Positions 28,074 to 36,917 of a stretch of 64,000 bases of DNA are shown piece after piece. Position 1 is the stretch's first letter. Each line of letters opens with the position of its first letter. This DNA comes from an uncultured Cohaesibacter sp. (lineage in GTDB: Bacteria > Pseudomonadota > Alphaproteobacteria > Rhizobiales > Cohaesibacteraceae). The translations under genes were made by a program, and so were the position numbers. The DNA is taken from NCBI RefSeq assembly GCF_963664735.1, contig NZ_OY761553.1, positions 2,371,303 through 2,435,302 on the forward strand, written 5' to 3'. The notes under the pieces were generated by a model that was not told where the DNA came from, made no database searches, and saw nothing but the letters and a program-made list of their open reading frames with translations.

Positions 28074-28892
28074 CTATCGCTTGCGCCGGGGCACAGAAAC
28101 GGATGCGTCATGCATGGCAAGGGCCTGATTGCCAATTGCCAACAACTTTGCCCCCACGGCCAGATATGGCTTGAAGGCGTCATCATCAAGCTCAAGTCCA
28201 CCAGTGTAGGCTCCATAAGCGGGCATGATGATCCTGTCTTTGGAAAGCAGATAGCATTTTCTGCGCAGCACCCGCCCAAAACGGGGAATTCTCGCCACCG
28301 GATGCAAATGGCCGCAAATCTCCAGTCCGGCCGCAGTTGCTTGCCCAGCCTCTAGCGAGCCTTGAGGTTCGTGGCACAGAGTGATCACTTTACCAGGCGC
28401 ATCAAGGGTGACGATATCCCTGACCTCACCACCCATCGCGCCAGAGACAACAGGGTCGTGATTACCAGTTATCCAGATCCATTGCCTCTGCCCTGTCATT
28501 TGCAGCAAGGTCTTTGCCACATGAGCATTCATGCGTTGCGGCGCCTCGGTATCATGGAAGGAGTCACCAAGGCAAATCACTGTCTGAGGGGCGAAATGCT
28601 CGATATCGGCGGCAAGTTGGGTCAGGGTTCGCTGCGTATCATAGGGCGGGAGAAATTGCCCCAGCCGCGCAAATGCCGATCCCTTTTCCAAATGAAGATC
28701 CGCTACGAGCAGCGCCTTTTTTGCAGGCAGATAGAGGGCGCCAGACAGGCAGGCCACAAAGTTCTCTCCCGCATGCACAAACTCATATTCGATGTAGGTT
28801 TCATCTGCAGCATGTTCCTCAGCCGATTTGACGATCTCTTCGGCCAGTTTCGGGGAAAGAGAGCATGTCTGCATACGCTTTTGCCAGCCCAT
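28074..28892 (-). CDS. pdeM: Ligase-associated metallophosphoesterase PdeM
   Basis: A 272-residue calcineurin-like phosphoesterase. The metal motifs are in order: VADLHLEKG (DxH), GDSFHD (GDxxHD), TGNHDP (GNHD) and CGHLHP (GHxH). The length and the neighbour upstream on the same strand (the Lhr-like helicase, 43 bp away) identify it as PdeM, the nuclease or phosphatase of the ligase-associated DNA repair set. The ATP-dependent ligase and exonuclease often found with this set are not in the window. Start ATG 28892; an internal ATG at 28874 is an alternative. Confidence 0.92.
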   Translation of the reverse strand: MGWQKRMQTCSLSPKLAEEIVKSAEEHAADETYIEYEFVHAGENFVACLSGALYLPAKKALLVADLHLEKGSAFARLGQFLPPYDTQRTLTQLAADIEHFAPQTVICLGDSFHDTEAPQRMNAHVAKTLLQMTGQRQWIWITGNHDPVVSGAMGGEVRDIVTLDAPGKVITLCHEPQGSLEAGQATAAGLEICGHLHPVARIPRFGRVLRRKCYLLSKDRIIMPAYGAYTGGLELDDDAFKPYLAVGAKLLAIGNQALAMHDASVSVPRRKR

Positions 28893-28935
28893 GACACGAG
28901 CCTCCGGTGTCTGTTCAAGTCAATAAATCAGGAGG

Positions 28936-31563
28936 CTAAAGCCCCATTTCATCGGCTGCCTGCAGCAGCATCTCGTCTTCCGCCTCACCGTAAATCGGTT
29001 CCTTGCCAATTTCCAGCAGAACCGGAATGGCCAGAGGCGAAGGTTCTAATAGAGGGGCGTGGATGATTCGCCCCTTGATGCGCTGGAGCATAGCGCCAAG
29101 GCGGGCGATATCCAACAAACCGCTGGCGGCATCGTCCCACGTTGCCTTGAGCAACAGGTGATCCGGCTCATGATCCTTCAGAACGTTATAAATGAGATCT
29201 GACGACATAGTGATCTGTCGTCCTGATTTTTCCAGCCCCGGATGGCGACGCTCGATCATGCCGGAGATGATGGCACAATTGCGGAAGGTCCGTTTGAGCA
29301 TGGCGGATTCGGCCAGCCAGCTCTCCAGATCATCCCCCAGCATGTCTTCATCAAAGAGCTGCTCAAAGCTCCAGCCCAGTTCCTCCTTGAGTTTTGCCAA
29401 ATCTCTGAGGCCCCAGACCATCAAAGCGTAATCAGAGGCGACAAAGCCCATGGGTCTTGCCCCGGCCCGCTCAAGGCGACGGGTAAGCAACATACCGAGC
29501 GTCTGGAGCGCCAGCCGCCCTTCGAAAGCATAGAGCGTGAGATAGAATTTCCCGGCTCGTGGAAAGGTTTCGATCAACATCTCATCGGCAGCGGGAATGA
29601 TCGAGCGCTCTTTTTGCAGCATCAGCCAATGTTGCACCTGATCAGGCAGACGATGCCAACTGTCAGGATCGGCGAGCATGGCTCTTACGCGGGAGGCCAG
29701 ATATGTCGAAAGAGGGAACTTACCGCCGTTATAAGCTGGCACCTTTGGCTCCCGATGTTGGGTTCTGGTCACAAGGGCAGCATTTTCATCTAGCCTTTCG
29801 AACCGCAGCACCTGCCCGGCGAAAAGGAAACTGTCTCCGGGCGAAAGCCCCTCGATAAAGCCTTCCTCCACTTCCCCCAACACCCTGCCGGACCGCCCCA
29901 GACGCTTTTGTTCGCCCTCCCCTCCTTTCCATGAGGTGAGGCGAACCTTGACCATGGCGTCCTCAACGATTGTGCCGATGTTGAGGCGATATTGTTGAGC
30001 CCGTTTCGGGTGGGAAAGGCGCCAGAGTGTTTGTCCTGTTTCCTTGTCTTTCATGGGCTTAAGCTTGGCAAACTGCTCATAGGCTTTCATGGCATAGCCG
30101 CCGGTTGCAACAAAATCGATGGCCTGCTCGAACAACTCCCATGGCAGCTTTCTGTAGGGATAGGCTGCGGTCACTTCCCTGTAAAGATCAAGCGGATCGA
30201 AAGGGCCTGCGCAGGCGCGCCCCAGAATATGCTGGGCGAGGACATCGAGCCCCCCCTTGCGCACGGGAGGGGTGTCCTGATCTCCGATATAGTTGGCGTC
30301 GAGCGCGGCGCGGCATTCCAGAAGCTCGAAGCAATTGGACGGCACCAGAATGGCCTTGGACGGTTCATCCAGGCGGTGGTTCGCCCGCCCTATCCTTTGG
30401 GCCAGACGGCTTGCTCCCTTGGGCGCACCAACATTGATCACAAGGTCCACATCGCCCCAGTCTATGCCGAGATCAAGGGTAGAGGTGCAGACAACAGCCC
30501 TGAGGCTCCCTGCCGCCATGGCCGCCTCCACCTTGCGGCGCTGGCTCACATCCAGCGAACCATGATGCAGCGCGATGGGCAAGGTATCCTCATTGATCGT
30601 CCAGAGAGACTGGAACAGATATTCGGCCTGCGAGCGCGTGTTAACGAATAGCAAGGAGGTCTTGTGCGTCTTGATCAGCGCATAAAGATCGGGCAGAGAA
30701 TAGCGTGCGCTGTGCCCCGCCCACGGGATGGCCTCCTCGGATTCGAGGACCTCTATGTCCGGGCTCACTCCGCCCTTAAGTTCGATGATCTGCGGCTCGC
30801 ACTGTGGTTCACCATCCCTGTGGGGCACAAGCCAGTGGGCCAGTTCCAGCGGATTTGCCACTGTGGCAGAAAGCCCAACGGGTCGGGCGTGTGGGGCGAG
30901 GCTCCTAAGGCGCGACAGCCCAAGGCTCAGCAGCTCTCCCCGTTTGGAAGCGACCAGCGCATGCAGCTCGTCCAGCACAATGGTTCTGAGCGAAGCAAAA
31001 AGCACCTCCGCCTCGCGGGAGGCCAGCAGCAAGGCCAATTGCTCGGGCGTTGTCAGCAGAAAGTTGGGTGGCCGCTGCTTTTGCCTTTGGCGTTTGTGCG
31101 CTGGCGTATCGCCCGTACGGGTCTCCACCGAAATATCGAGCCCCATTTCCGCAATTGGTGCTTCGAGATTGCGTGCAATGTCAACGGCCAGTGCCTTGAG
31201 TGGAGAAATATAGAGCGTGTGCAATTGCTCATGCCAAACCTGCCGCCCTTCCCGTTCGAGCTCAATGAGGGAAGGCAGAAAGCCAGACAGGGTCTTGCCT
31301 GCTCCGGTGGGAGCAATCAACAGGGTCGGTTGCGCGTCGGCATGGGCGGCCAGCATCGCGCGTTGATGCGGACGCAATTGCCAGCCCTTGCCCTGCAACC
31401 AGTTGGCAAAAACAGCCGGGATCTCCCGAGATTTCGACACAGAATTGGTCAAGTCAAAGCGCGTCACCAAATGGGCAGCATTGGTGGTTTCCGCCTCTGA
31501 CGCTCTCGTTGGAGAGAGCATTGTACTGATATCTGTTTTGTCTGCTGACCCAGCTTGCTTCAT
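28936..31563 (-). CDS. Ligase-associated DEXH-box DNA helicase (Lhr-like)
   Basis: An 875-residue superfamily 2 helicase. Motifs: Q-motif region LRPHQRAML, Walker A PTGAGKT (about 81-87), motif Ia YISPLKALAVDI, DEXH box DELHAL, SATV (motif III), and in the second RecA domain FVNTRSQAE and motif VI QRIGRANH; then the Lhr-specific winged helix and DUF4062-like C-terminal region. It unwinds DNA in a repair pathway together with PdeM, whose gene follows by 43 bp. Such Lhr-like proteins (Lhr-Core) act on forked or RNA-DNA duplexes. A diguanylate cyclase gene ends 85 bp upstream on the same strand and may be cotranscribed. Confidence 0.95.
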   Translation of the reverse strand: MKQAGSADKTDISTMLSPTRASEAETTNAAHLVTRFDLTNSVSKSREIPAVFANWLQGKGWQLRPHQRAMLAAHADAQPTLLIAPTGAGKTLSGFLPSLIELEREGRQVWHEQLHTLYISPLKALAVDIARNLEAPIAEMGLDISVETRTGDTPAHKRQRQKQRPPNFLLTTPEQLALLLASREAEVLFASLRTIVLDELHALVASKRGELLSLGLSRLRSLAPHARPVGLSATVANPLELAHWLVPHRDGEPQCEPQIIELKGGVSPDIEVLESEEAIPWAGHSARYSLPDLYALIKTHKTSLLFVNTRSQAEYLFQSLWTINEDTLPIALHHGSLDVSQRRKVEAAMAAGSLRAVVCTSTLDLGIDWGDVDLVINVGAPKGASRLAQRIGRANHRLDEPSKAILVPSNCFELLECRAALDANYIGDQDTPPVRKGGLDVLAQHILGRACAGPFDPLDLYREVTAAYPYRKLPWELFEQAIDFVATGGYAMKAYEQFAKLKPMKDKETGQTLWRLSHPKRAQQYRLNIGTIVEDAMVKVRLTSWKGGEGEQKRLGRSGRVLGEVEEGFIEGLSPGDSFLFAGQVLRFERLDENAALVTRTQHREPKVPAYNGGKFPLSTYLASRVRAMLADPDSWHRLPDQVQHWLMLQKERSIIPAADEMLIETFPRAGKFYLTLYAFEGRLALQTLGMLLTRRLERAGARPMGFVASDYALMVWGLRDLAKLKEELGWSFEQLFDEDMLGDDLESWLAESAMLKRTFRNCAIISGMIERRHPGLEKSGRQITMSSDLIYNVLKDHEPDHLLLKATWDDAASGLLDIARLGAMLQRIKGRIIHAPLLEPSPLAIPVLLEIGKEPIYGEAEDEMLLQAADEMGL

Positions 31564-31648
31564 GGAAGAGACTATGGGTCAGACTGAGCCCGATGTCACC
31601 TCTGAGATTGGTTTGCGCAAGTAATTTTGATCAAAGAGGGAGAGACTT

Positions 31649-32512
31649 TCAGGCGGCGGCGCCTTTTTGATTGCCATTGTCGGCAAAAGTCAGATCTTGA
31701 TCGGTGCATTCTACGGCCTTAACAATGGTGCGCAGCAATTGCACTCTGTTGCGCCCTGCCGCTTTGGCTTGGTAGAGGGCAGTATCGGCTCGCTGGACCA
31801 TATCATCAAGGCAATCACCTTCATGAAGCCATTCTGTGACCCCGGCACTGATGGTCAGGTGAAATTCTTTTTTCTCCCAGTAAAAGGGAGACTTGGCAAT
31901 TCGTTCTCGCAATCTCTCCGCGAGTATCGCGGCACCCTGAGCATTGGCAAAGGGCAGAATGATTGCGAATTCCTCGCCCCCCCAACGCGCGACAACATCA
32001 AATTCACGACAAGTCTGGTGCAGAATCCCGGAAAGATGCTTTAGCGCCATGTCTCCAGCGAGGTGCCCCTGGGTGTCATTGATCAGTTTGAAATGATCAA
32101 CATCGAACATGATCATCGATAGAGAAGAGACATTTTCATCCGCACGATGTGCAAGTGCGCGACCTTGACGCAAAAAGCCTGCACGATTGACCAATTTGGT
32201 CAAATCATCCTGCTCGGCAATTTCCCACAATTGCACATTTCGTATATGCAAAACCGTGAAACTTCGAATGAGAATGAAGCTGGAGCAGAACACGAGCAGA
32301 AAAGGCAATCCATAAGAGAGCATTTTGATAAACGGGAGAATTGGTGCGTCCACATAGGTAAACACCAAATGTGTTCCGATAAGCGACAAAAGGCTGCAAA
32401 AAGCGGCAAAAAGGGCGGCAACCACAACCGTATGGCTTATCGTCTTGATCTTCGCCAGATAGCGGCAAAAACCTTCCAGAAATTCATCACTCATGCTTGA
32501 ACCCATAGCCAT
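31649..32512 (-). CDS. Membrane diguanylate cyclase (GGDEF)
   Basis: A GGDEF protein of 287 residues with two N-terminal membrane helices (about 25-48 and 58-82) followed by a GGDEF domain to the C-terminus. The active site is GGEEF (WGGEEF), and the inhibitory I-site RxxD is present as REFD exactly five residues before it, so the enzyme should make cyclic di-GMP and be product-inhibited. The start is uncertain: an upstream TTG (32548) lacks a ribosome site; ATG 32512 and ATG 32494 are the candidates. It has no sensory domain beyond the helices. Confidence 0.88.
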   Translation of the reverse strand: MAMGSSMSDEFLEGFCRYLAKIKTISHTVVVAALFAAFCSLLSLIGTHLVFTYVDAPILPFIKMLSYGLPFLLVFCSSFILIRSFTVLHIRNVQLWEIAEQDDLTKLVNRAGFLRQGRALAHRADENVSSLSMIMFDVDHFKLINDTQGHLAGDMALKHLSGILHQTCREFDVVARWGGEEFAIILPFANAQGAAILAERLRERIAKSPFYWEKKEFHLTISAGVTEWLHEGDCLDDMVQRADTALYQAKAAGRNRVQLLRTIVKAVECTDQDLTFADNGNQKGAAA

Positions 32513-32795
32513 TTTAAAATTCAGCCGCCTTGCATCCCGGTGGAGCAAAACGAATCCATGCTGACTTTGCTTGGGTGCGTTATGCCCCCTGCGAGTAGAA
32601 AATTCATCCGTAGAGACCCTTGCCTTAAGTATAATTACCAGGATTTATCGCCTGAATTCAGGCATTATGTTTAATCAATGGTTGAAGCGCACCGTCAAGT
32701 TAACTACATGCTGATTAAATAAGCTCGTTCAGTAAGACGACACGACCGGCGATATCGCCCGGCCTCGCAGGTGAGGTGAAAAAGGAGACAACACG

Positions 32796-33074
32796 GTGGC
32801 AGATTCAAAACTTTCGCGCTTTTTTGGCGGATCCCCTGGCCCTGTTATTTTGCGGCTGATTGGCCTGTCCGTGGTGGTCGGTATTGTTCTTAGCTCCCTC
32901 AATCTTCGGCCTCAGCAGGTGTTTTATTACATCACCAGCTTTATCCAGCATATCTACTATATGGGCTTTGATGCGATACATTGGGCGATCCAGTATTTTT
33001 TGATGGGAGCACTGATCGTGATCCCGATCTGGATCATTCTGCGCCTTTTGAAAATCGGCAGAAACGAACCCTGA
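32796..33074 (+). CDS. Small membrane protein of the DUF6460 type
   Basis: A 92-residue protein with two membrane helices (about 17-37 and 66-86) and a short polar segment between. It starts at GTG 32796, 8 bases after AGGAG, a strong site that fixes the start. It resembles the small alphaproteobacterial DUF6460 family of unknown role; my recognition is from general likeness only. A strong terminator 235 bp downstream may end this unit or a separate small RNA. Confidence 0.7.
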   Translation: MADSKLSRFFGGSPGPVILRLIGLSVVVGIVLSSLNLRPQQVFYYITSFIQHIYYMGFDAIHWAIQYFLMGALIVIPIWIILRLLKIGRNEP

Positions 33075-33199
33075 GTCGAACCTTTCCGAGACATTACATA
33101 GTTTTAAGATGACTTTCGTCATCGACTGCGCAATAGTTAATTCAACAGCAAGGACGTTGAAACACAGGAAGCCATCTGTTCTCAGGCGGCGTTTCGGGG

Positions 33200-33351
33200 T
33201 CCAATGAGGAGATATTACTCCGGTCTAATATCTTCTCTTGCGAGCGTGCCTGTCCCGGGCCCATTGCCAGTGCCTCCTATTGGCGGGGCGGGATCTGACA
33301 CTCAAAACAACCGTCGTACGATTGGTCCCCGTACGACGGTTGATTGTTTTT
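33200..33351 (+). ncRNA. Candidate small RNA with pyrimidine-rich anti-SD loops
   Basis: Three stems lie in a row. Stem 1: GAGGAGATATTA (33206-33217) with TAATATCTTCTC (33226-33237), loop CTCCGGTC. Stem 2: GTCCCG (33253-33258) with CGGGAT (33290-33295), then CCC/GGG and GCCA/TGGC inside it, loop GTGCCTCCTAT. Stem 3: the intrinsic terminator at 33309-33351. Both upper loops contain CTCC, complementary to Shine-Dalgarno sequences, as in several alphaproteobacterial regulatory RNAs. The 5' end is not fixed; TTGAAA at 33157 could be a -35 element. Alternatively it is only the 3' region of the gene upstream. Confidence 0.5.
33309..33351 (+). terminator. Intrinsic terminator of the candidate RNA
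   Basis: Perfect 12-bp stem AACCGTCGTACG (33309-33320) with CGTACGACGGTT (33330-33341), nine-base loop, then GATTGTTTTT. The other strand also has a T-rich flank, so it may work in both directions. Confidence 0.9.
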
Positions 33352-33424
33352 AAGGCTCTGGCTTGCTAACCTGAGCCAAGCCTGCTAGGTCCAACCCATT
33401 CTGGTCGTTTTTGGACTCTCCCCG

Positions 33425-34771
33425 ATGAATACTGCTCTCAATGGCGTGGAAGCTAACAAGCGCGCTTTCGTAGTCACCCACAAAATGGTTCTCGGCATAG
33501 CCGTTCCCATGACGCTCGGCCTCATCACGGTGCCATTGGTTGGCATTGTCGACATGGCCGTTATCGGTCAGTTGGGAAGTGCAGCCTTGATGGGCGGTAT
33601 CGCTATAGGTTCGTCGCTGTTCGACATTGTCGCAAGCTCATTCAATTTTCTGCGTATGGGAACGACCGGATTGACGGCGCAGGCCCTTGGGGCTGGCGAC
33701 AGCGTAAGTGAACGTGCGGTAGCATACAGGGCTCTCATGATCGCCCTGCTCTTGGGATTGCTGACCATTGTGATCGGCCCACTCGTTACCCCCTGGGCGC
33801 TTGAGTTGATGGGCGGTTCCTCCGAGGTGAGAGAGGCTGCAAAAACCTATTTGCTCATCCGGCTATATGCAATGCCGTTCAGCCTTGGCAATTTCGCCAT
33901 TTTCGGCTGGCTTTTTGGCTTGGGAAAATCCAAGCAGGGCATGGTGCTGCTCATATTGCAAAACAGCGTCAATATTGTTCTGACAGTCTGGTTTGTGCTC
34001 GGTTTGCACTGGGGCGTTGCGGGTGCGGCCCTCGGATCGATCACCGCAGAGGCTACCTCCACACTCGCAGGGCTTGGCATGATGGTCCTGCATTTGCGCA
34101 AAGACTGGCGCGTACCGTTGCCACGTCTTTTTCATCGCGAGGCTTTTGGGCGCTTTCTTGCGGTAAACAGCGATATTTTCATCCGCTCCATGGTCTTGAT
34201 CTTGACCTTCACTATTTTCACCGCACTCAGTGCTCGTCAGACCGATGAAATCCTCGCCACCAACGAGTTACTGCTGAAGTTCTTTATGTTTGGCGGATTT
34301 TTTCTGGATGGCATAGCAACCGCCGCCGAGCAGCTCGGAGGACGCGCCATTGGTGCCCGTCATGCGCCAGCCTTCAAGAGCACCGTGCTTTTGACTATGG
34401 TTTGGGGAGCGGGTCTTGGTCTTTGCCTCAGCATCATCATGATGATATTCGGGCCAGCCATTATCGATGCATTGACGACCGCTCCCAATGTTCGGGAGTT
34501 GTCACGCACCTATCTCTACTGGGCGGCACTTACGCCATTTGTCGCCACGTTTGCGTTCCAGCTTGACGGGATTTACATTGGAGCAACCTGGTCTGCTGCC
34601 ATGCGCAATGTTTCCATACTCGCGACCAGTGTCTTCGTGCTCTTGCAATATCTGGCCATGCCAGCCCTCGGCAATCATGGCCTGTGGCTGGCACTCATTT
34701 GTTTTCTGCTCGCCCGGGGCGTCAGCCTTGGTTTGATGTTACCAAGGCATATTGCCAAAACCTTCGACTAA
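33425..34771 (+). CDS. MATE family multidrug/metabolite exporter
   Basis: A 448-residue protein with about 12 membrane helices arranged as two similar halves, the MATE fold of cation-coupled exporters. The first half carries the PMTLGLITVPLVGIVDMAVIG segment with the family's conserved Asp in helix 1 and the GS..FD; the second half repeats it around NSDIFIRSMVLILTF. It resembles the DinF branch. Substrate not predictable. It starts 74 bp after the strong terminator, so it has its own promoter, and is convergent with the arsC-like gene. Confidence 0.9.
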   Translation: MNTALNGVEANKRAFVVTHKMVLGIAVPMTLGLITVPLVGIVDMAVIGQLGSAALMGGIAIGSSLFDIVASSFNFLRMGTTGLTAQALGAGDSVSERAVAYRALMIALLLGLLTIVIGPLVTPWALELMGGSSEVREAAKTYLLIRLYAMPFSLGNFAIFGWLFGLGKSKQGMVLLILQNSVNIVLTVWFVLGLHWGVAGAALGSITAEATSTLAGLGMMVLHLRKDWRVPLPRLFHREAFGRFLAVNSDIFIRSMVLILTFTIFTALSARQTDEILATNELLLKFFMFGGFFLDGIATAAEQLGGRAIGARHAPAFKSTVLLTMVWGAGLGLCLSIIMMIFGPAIIDALTTAPNVRELSRTYLYWAALTPFVATFAFQLDGIYIGATWSAAMRNVSILATSVFVLLQYLAMPALGNHGLWLALICFLLARGVSLGLMLPRHIAKTFD

Positions 34772-34804
34772 CGCCTCTTCGTGCGGCCCGGTGACTTCTG
34801 GTGG

Positions 34805-35149
34805 CTAGAGAATTTCCAGCACGCTTTGAGGTGGGCGGCCCAAGCGAGCTTTGCCATTCTTTATCACGACCGGACGTTCGATGAGCTTGGGATTTTCTGC
34901 CATGGCTTTGATGAGCGCATCATTATCGCTCAAGTCTGCCAAACCAAGCTCTTTGTAAAGTGCTTCCTTGGTCCGCATCAGGGCGCGAGGCTCAATCGCC
35001 AGCAAATCAAGAATTTCCCGGATTTCATCGGCGCTCGGTGCATCTTCAAGATATTTGCGAATCTCGGGCTGTTCGCCCTTCTCTTCGATAAGTGCCAATG
35101 TTTCACGCGATTTCGAACAGCGCGGATTGTGCCAGATAGTCGTCGTCAT
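34805..35149 (-). CDS. arsC: ArsC-type arsenate reductase (glutaredoxin-dependent)
   Basis: A 114-residue thioredoxin-fold protein. The catalytic cysteine is C11 in NPRCSKSRETL, and the family's arginines appear in ALMRTKEALYKEL and NPKLIERPVVI, the latter marking the arsenate-binding loop. It reduces arsenate to arsenite with glutathione and glutaredoxin. No ars efflux or arsR gene is next to it; instead it is the last gene of a DUF952-pyrD-arsC operon, 10 bp after pyrD, a housekeeping context. A more general thiol role cannot be excluded. Confidence 0.9.
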   Translation of the reverse strand: MTTTIWHNPRCSKSRETLALIEEKGEQPEIRKYLEDAPSADEIREILDLLAIEPRALMRTKEALYKELGLADLSDNDALIKAMAENPKLIERPVVIKNGKARLGRPPQSVLEIL

Positions 35150-35159
35150 ATTCTATCCT

Positions 35160-36266
35160 CTATTCGGATTCCAATGGGCGCTTGGCCCAGTCGTCGCAGC
35201 TTTGGCCGCGAATTTCATCCAGATTGCCAACGCCGCGTTTCTCAAGAATTGCCGCGATCTCTTGGACCATGCGGCCAACCATGGAAACACCGCCATAGAC
35301 CATGCTGGAGTAGAACTGCACAAGATTGGCGCCCGCCCTGATCTTCTCGATTGCCGTTGCAGCATCGGTTACGCCACCAACGCCAACCAATGGCATATTG
35401 GGGCCGACACGCTTGCGCGTTTTTGCAAGAGCGATGGTCGATTTCTGAAACAGGGGCTTGCCGGACAGGCCACCAGCTTCGGCAAGTTGCTTCTGGCATT
35501 TAAGGCGCTGCGGACGATCCAACGTCGTGTTGGAAACGACCATACCATCGATGCCACGGGCCACGGCAACTGCGCAGATGTCATCAAGGCCAAACTCGTC
35601 AACATCCGGAGCAATTTTCAGAAGAACCGGAACCTTGCGGCCGATCCATTTGGTCTGGGTGTCGCGCTCTTCAAGAACACGGGCCAAAAGCGCATCAAGG
35701 GCATCACGGGCCTGTAAATCTCGCAAGCCGGGCGTGTTTGGCGAAGAAATGTTGATGGTGAAGAAGGACGCCAGATCGGCAAAGGCAGCGATGCCTTTGA
35801 CGTAATCCTGAACGCGATCAGGGCTCTCCTTGTTGGCCCCCACATTCACCCCGATGATGCCGGTCTTTGATTTTCTTGCGGCCAAGCGAGCGTGCGCGGC
35901 GGCATGTCCCTCATTGTTGAACCCCATACGGTTAATGACAGCATCATCATCTATCAGGCGGAACAAACGAGGCTTGGGGTTGCCCGGTTGAGGCAATGGC
36001 GTAACGGTGCCAATCTCAGTGGCGCCAAACCCGATCGCCAATGTTGCATCGGGCACTTCGGCATTTTTATCGAACCCGGCCGCCATGCCGAGAGGATTGG
36101 GAAATTCCAGATCCCAAAGTTTGACTTTAAGAGCAGGATAATCGGGCAGCTTCGGCCCGGGAACCAGACCCGTTTTCAGCGCCATGATGGCCATTTTATG
36201 CGCGAATTCGGGGTTGAAGGAAAACAGAACCTTGCGCGTTAGGCTATCTAGAAGCGGGTTGGACAT
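35160..36266 (-). CDS. pyrD: Class 2 (quinone) dihydroorotate dehydrogenase
   Basis: A 368-residue FMN enzyme that oxidises dihydroorotate to orotate in pyrimidine synthesis, passing electrons to quinone at the inner membrane. The N-terminal helical membrane-association region (1-50) marks class 2. Landmarks: GMAAGFDKNAE, FFTINISSPNTPGLRDLQ with the catalytic Ser, VLLKIAPD, and the FMN phosphate loop GVGGV near 315. It is the middle gene of a three-gene operon, 15 bp after DUF952 and 10 bp before arsC. Confidence 0.97.
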   Translation of the reverse strand: MSNPLLDSLTRKVLFSFNPEFAHKMAIMALKTGLVPGPKLPDYPALKVKLWDLEFPNPLGMAAGFDKNAEVPDATLAIGFGATEIGTVTPLPQPGNPKPRLFRLIDDDAVINRMGFNNEGHAAAHARLAARKSKTGIIGVNVGANKESPDRVQDYVKGIAAFADLASFFTINISSPNTPGLRDLQARDALDALLARVLEERDTQTKWIGRKVPVLLKIAPDVDEFGLDDICAVAVARGIDGMVVSNTTLDRPQRLKCQKQLAEAGGLSGKPLFQKSTIALAKTRKRVGPNMPLVGVGGVTDAATAIEKIRAGANLVQFYSSMVYGGVSMVGRMVQEIAAILEKRGVGNLDEIRGQSCDDWAKRPLESE

Positions 36267-36281
36267 TTTGTTTGCTCTTTT

Positions 36282-36644
36282 CTATTTTTCTTGTTGCAAC
36301 TTGGGGAATTCGTGGAAGCCTTCATCATCCATCGGCAATGCTATCTCTTCAGAAATCGCATCGACCGGCAAACTGGCATAAAGATGAGGAAACAGCGCGC
36401 CACCGCGTGATGGCTCCCATTTCAATCGCTCACCCAACTCATTTAAATTATCCAGCGGAACACAGAGCAAGAGCAGATCATCAACACCCCGAAAGTGCTT
36501 GCGCGCGGTTTCCTCGACTTGCCCCGCCGTAGAGAAATGGATAAAGCCATCAGCTTTATCAACTGGAGCGCCTTCGAACAGCCCCTTGGCCTGCGCCTCT
36601 TGCCACTGTTCCGTGGTTGCCAGTTTGTAAATCAGTTTCGCCAT
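36282..36644 (-). CDS. DUF952 family protein
   Basis: A 120-residue small protein matching DUF952, whose signature is IYKLATTEQWQEA at the start, GFIHFSTAGQVEETA in the middle and FPHLYASLPVDAI near the end. The fold is an ADP-ribosyltransferase-like barrel in related structures; the role is unknown. I use ATG 36644, the start that gives the family's usual N-terminus MAKLIYKL. First gene of the operon with pyrD, a pairing seen in other alphaproteobacteria. Confidence 0.9.
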   Translation of the reverse strand: MAKLIYKLATTEQWQEAQAKGLFEGAPVDKADGFIHFSTAGQVEETARKHFRGVDDLLLLCVPLDNLNELGERLKWEPSRGGALFPHLYASLPVDAISEEIALPMDDEGFHEFPKLQQEK

Positions 36645-36852
36645 AATGGTCCCATACTTCCAACAAACCCCAAAAAGACTCAGTATTTCCCCCAAAATTC
36701 ATGAGCCATTGATTTCTAATAGCAGTCAGCAAGCACCCGGGAAAGCGTCAAATGCGGTAACAATCGACGTGTGAATAAATGGCTTTTTAGAATTCTGATT
36801 GTTGTGCCAGTTGTCAACACCATCAGTTTCTGCCCATTGCAATAATCAACTT

Positions 36853-36872
36853 TAAATTGTATCAACAATTTA
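36853..36872. promoter_or_regulatory. 20-bp palindrome upstream of the S24-like regulator (candidate operator)
   Basis: TAAATTGT (36853-36860) and ACAATTTA (36865-36872) are perfect inverted repeats around ATCA, 45 bp before the ATG at 36918. Size and place suit a dimer-binding autoregulatory operator. Confidence 0.5.
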
Positions 36873-36917
36873 TACTCCCATTTGTTTGATTGTCCTCATT
36901 TTGGTTTGTGGCGACGA

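Larger units (their letters stand above)
33075..33424. other. Intergenic region holding the candidate small RNA
   Basis: 350 bases between the DUF6460-type gene and the MATE gene, no open frame of note. It contains the structured candidate RNA at 33200-33351 and the MATE promoter after it. Confidence 0.6.
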
